From contig OMVW01000049.1 in the NCBI GenBank assembly GCA_900314595.1, positions 1 through 20,422 of the forward strand: 20,422 bases of DNA. Reading direction: 5' to 3'. The translations under genes and the position numbers were made by a program. Shown one piece after another: positions 6,538 through 13,775 of the stretch. Below the pieces are notes generated by a model. It was not told where the DNA came from. It was given only the letters and a program-made list of their open reading frames with translations, and made no database searches. Position 1 is the first letter of the stretch; every line of letters starts with the position of its first letter. This stretch comes from an uncultured Dialister sp. (lineage in GTDB: Bacteria > Bacillota > Negativicutes > Veillonellales > Dialisteraceae).

Positions 6538-6738
6538 ATGAGGAAAGGAAGCTTTATCTTGTCTCTTTGGAAACGGTACCTGATTTTTTTCATGGGCATC
6601 CTGATCCAGTCCATGGGGATTTCCCTGACGGTGAAGAGCGCGCTGGGTACGCCGCCTATTTCCAGTGTGCCCTATGTGCTCTCTCTGGCTTATCCTTTCA
6701 CTTTTATGGATTGTGTCTATTTCGGTATTCGGGATTAG
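6538..6738 (+). pseudogene. Truncated YczE/YitT-like integral membrane protein
   Basis: About 60-66 residues remain, starting at ATG 6538 (or TTG 6559 after an AGGAAAGGA ribosome binding site). The segment RYLIFFMGILIQSMGISLTV then KSALGTPP resembles the first helix and loop of YczE/YyaS/YitT-type membrane proteins, which are usually about 200 residues. The frame runs into mosaic repeat sequence at about 6722 (GGTATTCGGGA) and stops within it, so the last residues (FGIRD) are encoded by the repeat. The rest of the gene is not found downstream. It looks like a gene broken by insertion or recombination at the repeat. Family assignment rests on a short stretch and is tentative. Confidence 0.55.
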
Positions 6739-7048
6739 CCTCACTGCGACATGTCCCGGTAGATTCTCTTTCGAAAGTTCGGGGTGATCGGGGCGGTCGG
6801 GGTGCGGGGAGGTGTCAGCGCTGATGCGCTGACTAATTTATAGGGGGAATGTACACAGGCGAGGTTGAAAAAATATTCAAGTCGAAACGTCACAGGCCCC
6901 CCGAGCCTGGGGGGCAGCGAGCGGAGCGAGCAGGGGGTTGTTCTGCCGCTGCATGTCGGAATGGTTCATTTGAGGGCCAAAGGCCAAATAAATACTCGGC
7001 CGCCTTCCAAATTTGAAGCGGCCACCGCCCCTTTTTCCTTATCTCTTT
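6722..7048 (+). repeat. Mosaic repeat, copy 3 (composite)
   Basis: In order: the GGTATTCGGGA leader segment, a G-rich nonamer tract (about 6773-6812), the hairpin GTCAGCGC-TGAT-GCGCTGAC (6814-6833), a GGGGGAATGTACACAGGCG stretch, the CCCCCC/GGGGGG core, and the tail segment 6967-7037. Compared with 5005-5222, about 33 bp with the right terminal repeat are deleted. No gene is supported in 6739-7511. Confidence 0.8.
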
Positions 7049-7174
7049 TCCCTTTCCCCGATTCGTCACCATTGTCTCTATGCCCCGCCAGTCTTCTATG
7101 CCTCAATATCTTGTATTTTCTTTACGCTGCTAAAGTCATTACATTAGAAATAAATTAAATATTGCGTTTTACTA

Positions 7175-7203
7175 TTGCAATTCTCAAAAACAAGACCTAT
7201 AAT
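7175..7203 (+). promoter_or_regulatory. Promoter of AGCS gene 1
   Basis: TTGCAA (7175-7180), 17-bp spacer, perfect TATAAT (7198-7203). Transcription would start around 7210, just ahead of the riboswitch. Confidence 0.75.
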
Positions 7204-7231
7204 GCAAACATCAAATTCATATTGGTGGATG

Positions 7232-7395
7232 AAGTATGTGGGAGAAAACCACTGGTTTGCCGAAGGAGCAACACTCTCAGGCGTCGCAAGACAGGTACCG
7301 CATATGGACACACTCTGGAGAGTCTCTACAAATAGAGCGCCGAAGGTGTAAGGAAGGAAATATTTTCCCAATCTCTCAGGCAAAAGGACAGAGAA
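7232..7395 (+). promoter_or_regulatory. Tandem glycine riboswitch 1
   Basis: Two glycine aptamers in a row. Aptamer 1 has GCCGAAGGAGCAA and CTCAGGCG. Aptamer 2 has CGCCGAAGGTGTAA and CTCTCAGGCAAAAGGACAG. The linker CTCTGGAGAG supplies the 5' strands of aptamer 2 (CTCTG 7313-7317 pairs with CAGAG 7389-7393 as P1). It controls the AGCS symporter gene downstream through a terminator hairpin. Confidence 0.95.
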
Positions 7396-7435
7396 AGCAA
7401 CGTCACACTGAATGTGTCCGTTAAAGGTAGACAAT

Positions 7436-7478
7436 GCCGGCTTCCAGAGTAATTTTTTTATGATGGGCCGGCTTTTTT
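7436..7478 (+). terminator. Riboswitch-controlled terminator before AGCS gene 1
   Basis: GCCGGC (7436-7441) pairs with GCCGGC (7467-7472) and is followed by six T. The loop holds CCAGAG (7444-7449), which is complementary to CTCTGG (7313-7318) in the aptamer 2 P1 strand, giving a possible alternative pairing. Confidence 0.75.
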
Positions 7479-7511
7479 GTGACTATATTTTTCGGAGGGC
7501 GTTGTACAAAA

Positions 7512-8924
7512 ATGGATTTGAATTACATGGATTTGCTGAATTCGGTTGATAGTTTTATCTGGGGGCCGCCGCTCCTGGTCCTTCTGGTAGGGACGGGCAT
7601 TCTCCTCACGATCCGTCTGAAGCTTCTGCAGGTTTTCAAACTGCCGAAGGCTCTGGCACTGATCTTCAAGGCACAGAATGCGGGAAGCGGTGATATTGAT
7701 TCTTTCAAGGCTCTCTGCACAGCCCTTTCTGCAACCGTAGGGACCGGAAATATCGTAGGCGTGGCAACTGCTATCGCAGCCGGTGGTCCGGGAGCCATCT
7801 TCTGGATGTGGATGGCCGCATTCTTCGGAATGGCTACGAAATATGCGGAAGGTCTTCTGGCCGTCAAGTACCGTGAAGTGGACGACAAGGGCGAAATCGC
7901 CGGTGGTCCGATGTTCTACATCAAAAACGGTATGGGCCCGAAGTACAAATGGCTGGGCACACTTTTCGCCATCTTCGGCGTACTGGTTGCCTACTTCGGT
8001 ATCGGTACTTTCGCCCAGGTGAATTCCATTGTGGATATCACAAAGATGACGACAGGCCTTTCTCCTATCTGGACCTGTGCGATCCTGACCATCCTGGTCG
8101 CAGCTATCACTCTCGGAGGTCTTCAGTCCATTGCAGCTGCCGCTTCGAAAATCGTTCCGGCTATGGCTGTGATTTACTTCATTTCTACAGTTGGTGTACT
8201 TATCTATTTCGCAGATCAGATTCCTGCTGCTGTTGAAACCATTATTTCCAATGCATTCACAGGCACAGCTGCTGCCGGCGGTTTCCTCGGATCCACGGTG
8301 ATGCTGGCTATGAGAAGCGGTATCGCAAGAGGCGTTTTCTCCAATGAATCCGGCCTTGGCAGTGCCCCGATCGTAGCAGCCGCAGCAAAGACCAAGTGGC
8401 CTGCTGAACAGGGTCTGATTTCCATGACCGGTACCTTCATCGATACCATCATTATTTGTACGCTCACAGGTCTGACCATCGTCGTTTCCGGCGAATGGCT
8501 GAACGGCCTGAACGGCGCAGCTCTTACAAATGCAGCTTTCAAAGATGCATTCCCCGCATTCGGCGGCTACATGCTGATGATCGGTCTGGTGCTCTTCGCC
8601 TTCACCACCATCCTCGGATGGAACTACTACGGTGAACGGTGCATGATTTACCTCTGCGGCACCAAAGGAATCCTTCCTTACAGAATCATCTTCATCATCC
8701 TCGTCGCAAGCGGCGCGTTCCTGAAACTCGAAGCCATCTGGGTCCTGGCAGATATCGTCAACGGACTCATGGCTATACCTAACCTGATTGCCCTGCTGGC
8801 ACTCTCCGGTGTGGTGGTTCGTGAAACAGAGAAATATTTCGACCACCTGGCTACCGGCAAAGACTACGAAGAATACGTAGATAGAGATCCGGCAAAGGAA
8901 GCAAAGTCCGAAATTTCCGATTAA
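7512..8924 (+). CDS. AGCS-family alanine/glycine:cation symporter 1
   Basis: 470 residues, the usual size for the alanine/glycine:cation symporter (AGCS) family, with about 11 membrane helices in the inner membrane. The family signature GTGNIVGVATAI (77-88) followed by GGPGAIFWMWMAA is intact. SNESGLGSAPI and ISMTGTFIDT, also hallmarks, are present. The carrier imports glycine and/or alanine with Na+ (or H+). ATG 7512 is chosen because GGAGGG lies upstream at 7494-7499; an in-frame GTG at 7479 falls at the terminator. It is controlled by glycine riboswitch 1. Most similar in this window is AGCS 4 (KTKWPAEQGLISMTGTFIDT shared). Confidence 0.93.
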   Translation: MDLNYMDLLNSVDSFIWGPPLLVLLVGTGILLTIRLKLLQVFKLPKALALIFKAQNAGSGDIDSFKALCTALSATVGTGNIVGVATAIAAGGPGAIFWMWMAAFFGMATKYAEGLLAVKYREVDDKGEIAGGPMFYIKNGMGPKYKWLGTLFAIFGVLVAYFGIGTFAQVNSIVDITKMTTGLSPIWTCAILTILVAAITLGGLQSIAAAASKIVPAMAVIYFISTVGVLIYFADQIPAAVETIISNAFTGTAAAGGFLGSTVMLAMRSGIARGVFSNESGLGSAPIVAAAAKTKWPAEQGLISMTGTFIDTIIICTLTGLTIVVSGEWLNGLNGAALTNAAFKDAFPAFGGYMLMIGLVLFAFTTILGWNYYGERCMIYLCGTKGILPYRIIFIILVASGAFLKLEAIWVLADIVNGLMAIPNLIALLALSGVVVRETEKYFDHLATGKDYEEYVDRDPAKEAKSEISD

Positions 8925-8931
8925 AGAAATA

Positions 8932-9061
8932 AGGAGGGCTTCAATCAGGGTCATACACTTACATATTATTTCCGGGAAGCGGGGTTTTTCCCATTTTCCT
9001 CCTTTCCGGATTAATATGACACCCCATCCGGCGCAGGGCACTCCTGAGAAGAAGCCCTCCT
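8932..9061. repeat. Long-range inverted repeat downstream of AGCS gene 1
   Basis: AGGAGGGCTTC (8932-8942) and GAAGCCCTCCT (9051-9061) are perfect 11-bp inverted arms around 108 bp. AATCAG (8943-8948) and CTGATT (9065-9070) flank them in an order that cannot nest with the 11-bp helix. No T-run follows, so this is not a simple terminator. No gene is seen in 8925-9279. Confidence 0.55.
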
Positions 9062-9086
9062 AAACTGATTCAACGGAGTCTGCCGG

Positions 9087-9123
9087 GCTCCGGGAGCTAT
9101 CCCCAGAAAATAGCTTCCGGAGC
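9087..9123 (+). other. 14-bp hairpin of unknown role upstream of riboswitch 2
   Basis: GCTCCGGGAGCTAT (9087-9100) pairs along its full length with ATAGCTTCCGGAGC (9110-9123), with one G-U, around a 9-nt loop. There is no T-run, so it is not a standard terminator. Confidence 0.7.
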
Positions 9124-9279
9124 GGAGGCCCTATTTCCAAAAGGGGAGAATAATAAAACAAGTATAGGATCGGGCGGCAGCCCGTGAATATAGCCGTCAC
9201 TGCACGGCAGATGTCCGAAGGGGGAATTCAGATCTGTTCCCGGAGGTCATCGGAAAAGCAGTAACAGAATATGTGGTTG

Positions 9280-9463
9280 ATGTACGCTGAAAAATGACGG
9301 CGAAAGCCGCTGCCGAAGGAGTAACACTATCAGGCGTCCAGAATGGACACGAAACTGCGTACGGACACAACTCTGGAGAGTCCCGCGAAAGGCGGGCGCC
9401 GAAGGTGTTAAGAGATTTCATACCCGTAGGAATCTCGAATCTCTCAGGCAAAAGGACAGGGCT
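9280..9463 (+). promoter_or_regulatory. Tandem glycine riboswitch 2
   Basis: Aptamer 1: GTACGC/GCGTAC P1 (9282-9287 with 9357-9362), GCCGAAGGAGTAAC, CAGGCG. Aptamer 2: CGCCGAAGGTGTTAAG and CTCTCAGGCAAAAGGACAG. The linker CTCTGGAGAG is present. P1 of aptamer 2 would pair CTCTG with CAGGG (9457-9461). I see no convincing promoter between AGCS gene 1 and this riboswitch. Confidence 0.95.
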
Positions 9464-9507
9464 GGCTAAGGGTAACACCCGATATGCATGGATGCATACA
9501 TACATGA

Positions 9508-9557
9508 ACCGCCAGCCTCAGTATTTCCTTAAGAAAGCCTGAGTACGGCGGTTTTTT
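9508..9557 (+). terminator. Riboswitch-controlled terminator before AGCS gene 2
   Basis: ACCGCC/GGCGGT (9508-9513 with 9547-9552) plus CTCAG/CTGAG (9517-9521 with 9539-9543) form a long stem followed by a T-run (9552-9557). GCCAGCC (9511-9517) in the 5' arm is fully complementary to GGCTGGC (9460-9466) at the aptamer 2 end, a good antiterminator candidate. Confidence 0.82.
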
Positions 9558-9603
9558 GTTTGAAGTATGGAAGGATTACGGGGAAATAAGGGGGATATTT
9601 ATT

Positions 9604-11052
9604 ATGGACATGGCAGCAATCAATGCAGTTGTCAACGAGATTGACAGCTTTGTGTGGGGGCCGGTAATGCTGGTACTCCTCGTAGGTACAGGGGCATTCC
9701 TCACATTTTATCTGAAATTCAGAACATGGCGCAACTTACCGTACGCTATCTCAAGCGTACTTTCTAAAGAAGCCCGCACCACCAAGCGTGGTACCGGCGA
9801 CGTTTCTCCATTCTCCGCACTGTGCACCGCACTGGCAGCAACCATCGGTACCGGCAATATCGTCGGTGTCGCAACGGCAATGTTCTCCGGCGGCCCGGGC
9901 GCCCTGGTGTGGATGTGGATTTCCGCATGCTTCGGCCTTACTTCCAAATTCTCCGAATGTATGCTGGCTATTAAATACCGTGAAGTGAACGCTAAGGGCG
10001 AAATGAAAGGCGGCCCGATGTTCACCATGAAGAACGCTTTCAAGAATAAGACTCTCGGCGCTGTCATGGGCTTCCTCTTCGCATTCTTCGCAGTAGTCGC
10101 TTCCTTCGGTATCGGCAACATGACCCAGGCAAACTCCATTGTCGGTGCAGTCAAGACCCTCTGGGGTACACCTGAAGAAATCTGCGGCGTTGTTCTCACC
10201 GTTCTTTCTCTCATCATCATCGTCGGTGGTATCAAGACCATTTCCAAAGTTTCTTCTGTAGTCGTTCCAGGCATGGCAGTCTTCTACATCATTGCAGGCG
10301 TCATCTGCATCGTTATGAATATCGAAAACGTACCGCACGGCCTCTACCTGATCTTCACCATGGCATTTGATCCGCAGGCAATTGGCGGCGGCGTACTTGG
10401 TACTATTACAGTTTCTGTTATGAACGCTATGCGTTATGGCGTTGCCCGCGGCTGCTTCTCCAATGAAGCCGGCATGGGTTCTGCCGCAATCACTGCAGCC
10501 GCAGCTACCACTGATGACCCGGTTCGTCAGGGCTATATCAATATGACCGGTACTTTCTGGGATACCATCGTTGTCTGCTCCATCACCGGTATTACCATTG
10601 CAGCATCCGGCGTCCTCGGCACTGTAGGCGCTGACGGCAAGCCTCTGAAAGGTATCGCCCTCACCATGGCAGCTTTCTCCACTGAACTTGGCGTAGTTGG
10701 TCAGTATCTTGTAGGTATCGGCATCATCCTCTTCGCATTCTCCACCATCCTCGGCTGGGAATATCACGGTGAAAAAGCATGGGAATACCTCTTCGGCACC
10801 CATAAGTACAATATGATTTACAGAGTTGCATTCTCCCTGGTTGTTTATGTCGGCGCTACCCAGACCCTCGACCTGGTTTGGAACCTCTCCGATATTGCAA
10901 ACGCTCTGATGGCAATCCCGAACCTGATCTCCCTGCTCATCCTTGCTCCTGTTATCAAGGAAGAAGTGGAAAGATTCCAGGTTGTTCTTGAAAAAGAAAA
11001 AGCTGAAAAAGCACTGGCAGCTAAAGAAAGCAAAGCAAATGCCAAAGCTTGA
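9604..11052 (+). CDS. AGCS-family alanine/glycine:cation symporter 2
   Basis: 482 residues, multi-pass inner-membrane protein with the AGCS signature GTGNIVGVATAM followed by GGPGALVWMWISA. It also has SNEAGMGSAAI and NMTGTFWDT. Gly/Ala uptake with a cation is the family function. ATG 9604 is chosen because AAGGGGG lies 9 nt upstream (about 9588-9594); an upstream in-frame TTG falls in the terminator T-run. It is controlled by glycine riboswitch 2. The C-terminal tail (about the last 30 residues) is Lys/Glu/Ala-rich and charged, absent from the other three paralogs, and probably cytosolic. It is closest to AGCS 3 (both have KR-GTGDVSPF or KGAGDVSPF, and LGWEY-GEKAWEYL). Confidence 0.93.
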   Translation: MDMAAINAVVNEIDSFVWGPVMLVLLVGTGAFLTFYLKFRTWRNLPYAISSVLSKEARTTKRGTGDVSPFSALCTALAATIGTGNIVGVATAMFSGGPGALVWMWISACFGLTSKFSECMLAIKYREVNAKGEMKGGPMFTMKNAFKNKTLGAVMGFLFAFFAVVASFGIGNMTQANSIVGAVKTLWGTPEEICGVVLTVLSLIIIVGGIKTISKVSSVVVPGMAVFYIIAGVICIVMNIENVPHGLYLIFTMAFDPQAIGGGVLGTITVSVMNAMRYGVARGCFSNEAGMGSAAITAAAATTDDPVRQGYINMTGTFWDTIVVCSITGITIAASGVLGTVGADGKPLKGIALTMAAFSTELGVVGQYLVGIGIILFAFSTILGWEYHGEKAWEYLFGTHKYNMIYRVAFSLVVYVGATQTLDLVWNLSDIANALMAIPNLISLLILAPVIKEEVERFQVVLEKEKAEKALAAKESKANAKA

Positions 11053-11082
11053 TCCAATGCAGAAACTTGAAATTACTTATCG

Positions 11083-11270
11083 GGACGCATCGGTTGGATG
11101 TGTCCGGGCGTGATCGACTGAACGCGTGAAAAACGCAGGGTTAGAGATTTCAGCGGATGTTCACCTTCGCTAACACCTCCGGCCGATCGGATGGAACCAG
11201 GTTCCAAAGTCCGGATGGAAGTCTCCAACCCCTCCATATCGTTGTCCCCCCTCACTACTTCGGTAGTGAG
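11083..11270 (+). other. Highly structured 3' region of AGCS gene 2
   Basis: Between the stop codon and the terminator several stems can be drawn. GGACGCATC pairs with GATGTGTCC (11083-11105). AGGGTTAG pairs with CTAACACCT (bulged). GGAAC-CAG-GTTCC forms a small hairpin. CTCACTAC-TTCG-GTAGTGAG (11251-11270) is a perfect 8-bp stem with a UUCG tetraloop closed by C-G. I do not recognise a known RNA family. Confidence 0.5.
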
Positions 11271-11276
11271 CCACAA

Positions 11277-11323
11277 CCCCTATCCTGCTCCTCTGAATTC
11301 CGGCAGGATAGGGGATATTTTTA
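11277..11323 (+). terminator. Terminator of AGCS gene 2
   Basis: A perfect 12-bp stem, CCCCTATCCTGC (11277-11288) with GCAGGATAGGGG (11303-11314), is followed by ATATTTTTAT. Confidence 0.9.
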
Positions 11324-11328
11324 TGTTT

Positions 11329-11530
11329 GAGTCTTCTGGTCGTTAATTGGATTGAGTCACATACGGTATTCGGGAGTCAGCCCTGTGCCGGACATGGAAC
11401 GTTTCTGTCTTCTGCGAGACTTCGGGGTTCGGGATGCGGGGTGCGGGAAGGATTGGCTGCTGATGCAGCCAATGAATATATATGGGGAATGTGCACAGGC
11501 GGGGTTGAAAGGCCCATTTTTATCAGATGG
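11329..11530 (+). repeat. Mosaic repeat, copy 4
   Basis: Leader segment 11329-11396 (GAGTCTTCTGGT, then GAGTCACATACGGTATTCGG, then CGGACATG). Next come heptamers TTCGGGG, TTCGGGA, TGCGGGG, TGCGGGA (about 11421-11448) and AAGG. The hairpin is ATTGGCTGC-TGAT-GCAGCCAAT (11452-11473). Last is ATATATATGGGGAATGTGCA then CAGGCGGGGTTGAAA. This is the cleanest single example of the front half of the family. Confidence 0.82.
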
Positions 11531-11560
11531 TTTCGTTGTCGAAACTGACGGATGGAAATC

Positions 11561-11660
11561 GCGGGAGGAAGTTACCTGTCGATATGGACACAGATGATTC
11601 CATGCGTCCCTCCCGCGTCCGGGAGGGTGCCCGGAGGGCAGGAGGGGCGTACGATGGTAT
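11561..11660 (+). repeat. Variant core of the mosaic repeat (GC-hairpin pair)
   Basis: CCCTCCCG-CGTC-CGGGAGGG (about 11610-11629) is followed directly by GCCC-GGA-GGGC and a G-rich stretch. The order, hairpin then GGA-centred element then G-run, matches the CCCCCC/GGGGGG core of 5005-5136 although the bases differ. Confidence 0.45.
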
Positions 11661-11707
11661 TTATCGAAATTGAATATGTCTGGTTCACGTGTAACGTAAT
11701 GATTTTG

Positions 11708-11875
11708 GAGTCTTCTGGTAGATACATGGGTCTGAGTCACATACGGTATTCGGGAGTCAGCCCAGTGTCGGACATGTCCCGATAGAGACTTTAGCGAGAT
11801 TTCGGGGTTCGGGGGTATCCGAGGCGATCGGGAAGGTGCTGCTGATGATGGAGTGCATTTTTATATAGCTGATTT
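11708..11875 (+). repeat. Mosaic repeat, copy 5 (degenerate)
   Basis: Leader 11708-11776 is a near-identical direct repeat of 11329-11396. It is followed by TTCGGGGTTCGGGGG, GATCGGGAAGG and a decayed CTGCTGATGATGG hairpin, then TTTTTATATAG. Confidence 0.75.
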
Positions 11876-11882
11876 CCAAAAT

Positions 11883-11940
11883 AAAACCTGTCTGCTTAAA
11901 TTGATTTGGGTCAAATGAATTTAAGTAGACAGGTTTTTTA
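11883..11940. terminator. Long near-perfect hairpin, probable bidirectional terminator
   Basis: A 20-bp arm (11883-11902) pairs with 11918-11937 with a single G-U. A G-G mismatch and 5 more pairs (ATTTG/CAAAT) lie inside, leaving a 3-nt loop. Runs of T on one side and A on the other would allow termination in both directions. No + strand gene precedes it within 800 bp, so its role is uncertain; 11941-12218 holds no gene I can support. Confidence 0.6.
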
Positions 11941-12218
11941 TATTTCAAAAAGTTTGAATGGTGGGTGGATTTCGGATGACCGGTTCAAAGGCGTATATCG
12001 GATATTTCCCGGAGGCGGCAGCTTTCCCCTGTTTCGTGACTGATTCAGTTTCTCCAGGTTCCCCGGTCGAGACTGGCGGCGGATTGGACGTCCGAGGGGC
12101 TGAGGCGGCCTTCGGGACTTTTGGGAGGGAGCGGTACCATAGAGAACGGGAAATAAGATACCCATATTTCATAGGATTTGTGCAGTCCTTTGAATGCAGG
12201 AAAGGAATGCAGAGCAGT

Positions 12219-12248
12219 AAAAAAGCCCGCTTCCTGGCGGAGGGGCTT
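12219..12248 (-). terminator. Terminator of the membrane protein gene (- strand)
   Basis: On the - strand AAGCCC (12243-12248) pairs with GGGCTT (12223-12228) around a GC-rich loop, followed by a T-run (A12219-12224 on +). It lies 14 nt past the stop codon. Confidence 0.7.
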
Positions 12249-12261
12249 GATCAGGTGTATT

Positions 12262-13134
12262 TCAGAATCTCGTACTATTCACGAAATCGATGTAGCTCTT
12301 ATACTGACGGATGATTTCATAATCATGGAGGGGGAAACATTCGCTGACCCAGCGGATGAGGAGCCAGGCGCAGCCGATGAATACGAGGAATTGAAGGATG
12401 CGGTGGATGAGGGAATGAGCATTGGATTTCCTGACCCAGCGCGTATGCAGGTTGTAGGCGCTTCTGTAAATCCACCGGTAGTAGAGTACCAGGTAAGCCA
12501 CAATGCCCGTGCCCATGAGGGCGAGGCGCAGCCCCCCGATATGGGGAAGCACGATTCGTTCGAACCAGCGGATGGGATCTGAGGTGGCAAAGAACATTTC
12601 TCTCGGGCTCATGAGGATGCCCATGTAGGTGTAATGAGCAAGGAAGATGAAAGCATTGAAGGAAAAGAAGGCGATGGGGATGAGGCAGATGAAGGCGGCC
12701 AGTTTCCTTCCTACCACCACCTTGCTGATGACGTTCATCACGAAGAAAATGAAGAGGAGAGAAGCTACGGAAGTGAGGAAATAGGGTGAAAGGTGGTTCA
12801 GCCTGGCAGCGGTGATGCCGTTTCTTGCATGGATGAGGACGTAGGGAAAGATGAGGGTCCAGCCGAAGAAGGGAATGTACCCGATGCGCCAGAAAGGATG
12901 GAGCAGGCTCTTTCCCGTGGTGAGCTCCGTGAGAAAGATGAGGATGAGACATTCCGCCGCATTCCGCATGAACCGCTGCCAGTTATTGGCTCCGCTGATG
13001 CCCAGATAATAATAGTACTGCAGGATGAAGCCCATCAGGAAAAAGGCACACAAAAAGTAGAAGACGATTTCTCTTGTCGTCGTCTCACTCCACCAGTTGT
13101 AGAACTGTTCCTTCTCCTCTTCCCAACGAAGCAT
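12262..13134 (-). CDS. Multi-pass membrane protein of unknown function
   Basis: 290 residues with about seven or eight hydrophobic segments, for example EIVFYFLCAFFLMGFILQYY, IPFFGWTLIFPYVLI, FLTSVASLLFIFFVMNVI, AAFICLIPIAFFSFNAFIFL, LALMGTGIVAYLVLYY and LQFLVFIGCAWLLI. The short N-terminus is acidic and aromatic (MLRWEEEKEQFYNWW). I do not recognise the family; no catalytic motif is evident. ATG 13134 is chosen over an upstream in-frame ATG at 13197. GGAGG (13141-13145 on the complement) is 6 nt before it, and the promoter -35 overlaps the longer start. Monocistronic, with promoter and terminator visible. Confidence 0.85.
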   Translation of the reverse strand: MLRWEEEKEQFYNWWSETTTREIVFYFLCAFFLMGFILQYYYYLGISGANNWQRFMRNAAECLILIFLTELTTGKSLLHPFWRIGYIPFFGWTLIFPYVLIHARNGITAARLNHLSPYFLTSVASLLFIFFVMNVISKVVVGRKLAAFICLIPIAFFSFNAFIFLAHYTYMGILMSPREMFFATSDPIRWFERIVLPHIGGLRLALMGTGIVAYLVLYYRWIYRSAYNLHTRWVRKSNAHSLIHRILQFLVFIGCAWLLIRWVSECFPLHDYEIIRQYKSYIDFVNSTRF

Positions 13135-13168
13135 TTGATTCCTCCCAGGGTTAGACTTTATCACTTTA

Positions 13169-13197
13169 AGTATAAATTCTGGCCAGGTTTGGGGCAA
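13169..13197 (-). promoter_or_regulatory. Promoter of the membrane protein gene
   Basis: On the - strand TTGCCC (13192-13197), a 17-bp spacer and TATACT (13169-13174). Confidence 0.6.
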
Positions 13198-13378
13198 GGG
13201 GAAAATTCAATATTCCCTCGCCAGGAAATAGTAAAGCCCGGCAGGCCGGCCAAGACTTGGACCATTTTCGGGATGGGGGAATTTGCCTTCCGTGCAGGTT
13301 TTGAGGCAGTTCGATTTAAACCGGAAGGGTATAGCGGGAGTTAGCCTGCGGGAACTCCAATGGGAGCCATATATAAAA

Positions 13379-13412
13379 GGCCGCCCTATGAATCTGGCGG
13401 CCGCCTTCCCGA
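13379..13412 (-). repeat. Mosaic repeat fragment, hairpin part (inverted)
   Basis: On the + strand TATATAAAA precedes GGCCGCC-N10-GGCGGCC (13379-13402) and then GCCTTCCCGACC. On the - strand this is GGGAAGG, hairpin, AT-rich stretch, the family order. Most of 13198-13950 holds no supportable gene; a forward 143-codon open frame there overlaps repeats. Confidence 0.6.
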
Positions 13413-13775
13413 CCGCCCCGCAGTACCTGTGCGGTCAGATGGAGTATGCCTCCACTGCTCAGGGCTGTACAGGAAGGCCCTGATGTTTTCTCCGGCAACC
13501 GACAGCTTCCATGGGTGAAAATACCGACTTGCGCCGCAAAAACACCCATCCTCCGGCTCCGCCGGGACCTTCCCATCCAGGACAGGTGCCCTGCAGCATG
13601 CTTTCCGTCAGAGTCATCTATACTTTACACCTGTAGTGCAGAAAATATAAAAATGCGGCACCTTCTGCTGTTGCGCCGTCCTGCCACCCCGAGTCGCGAG
13701 TCCCCATTCCCGGACAATTCAAAGTTTCGAAGACAGCTGAGAACTCAAAGTCTCAAAGAATCCAGTTCTAAATAT

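Noticed and set aside
7458..9041. Reverse 527-codon open frame
   Set aside because: It is the antisense of AGCS gene 1; similar long antisense frames occur opposite all four AGCS genes because of codon bias.
8925..9279. T-box or other known riboswitch
   Set aside because: No T-box core, no SAM, TPP, FMN or cobalamin consensus could be found in the structured stretch.
11681..11696. Second parS site (TGGTTCACGTGTAACG)
   Set aside because: Three of 16 bases differ from the consensus, including arm positions; too weak to call.
11958..12314. Forward 118-codon open frame
   Set aside because: Low-quality composition, overlaps the terminator and 3' end of the - strand membrane protein gene, and lacks a ribosome binding site.
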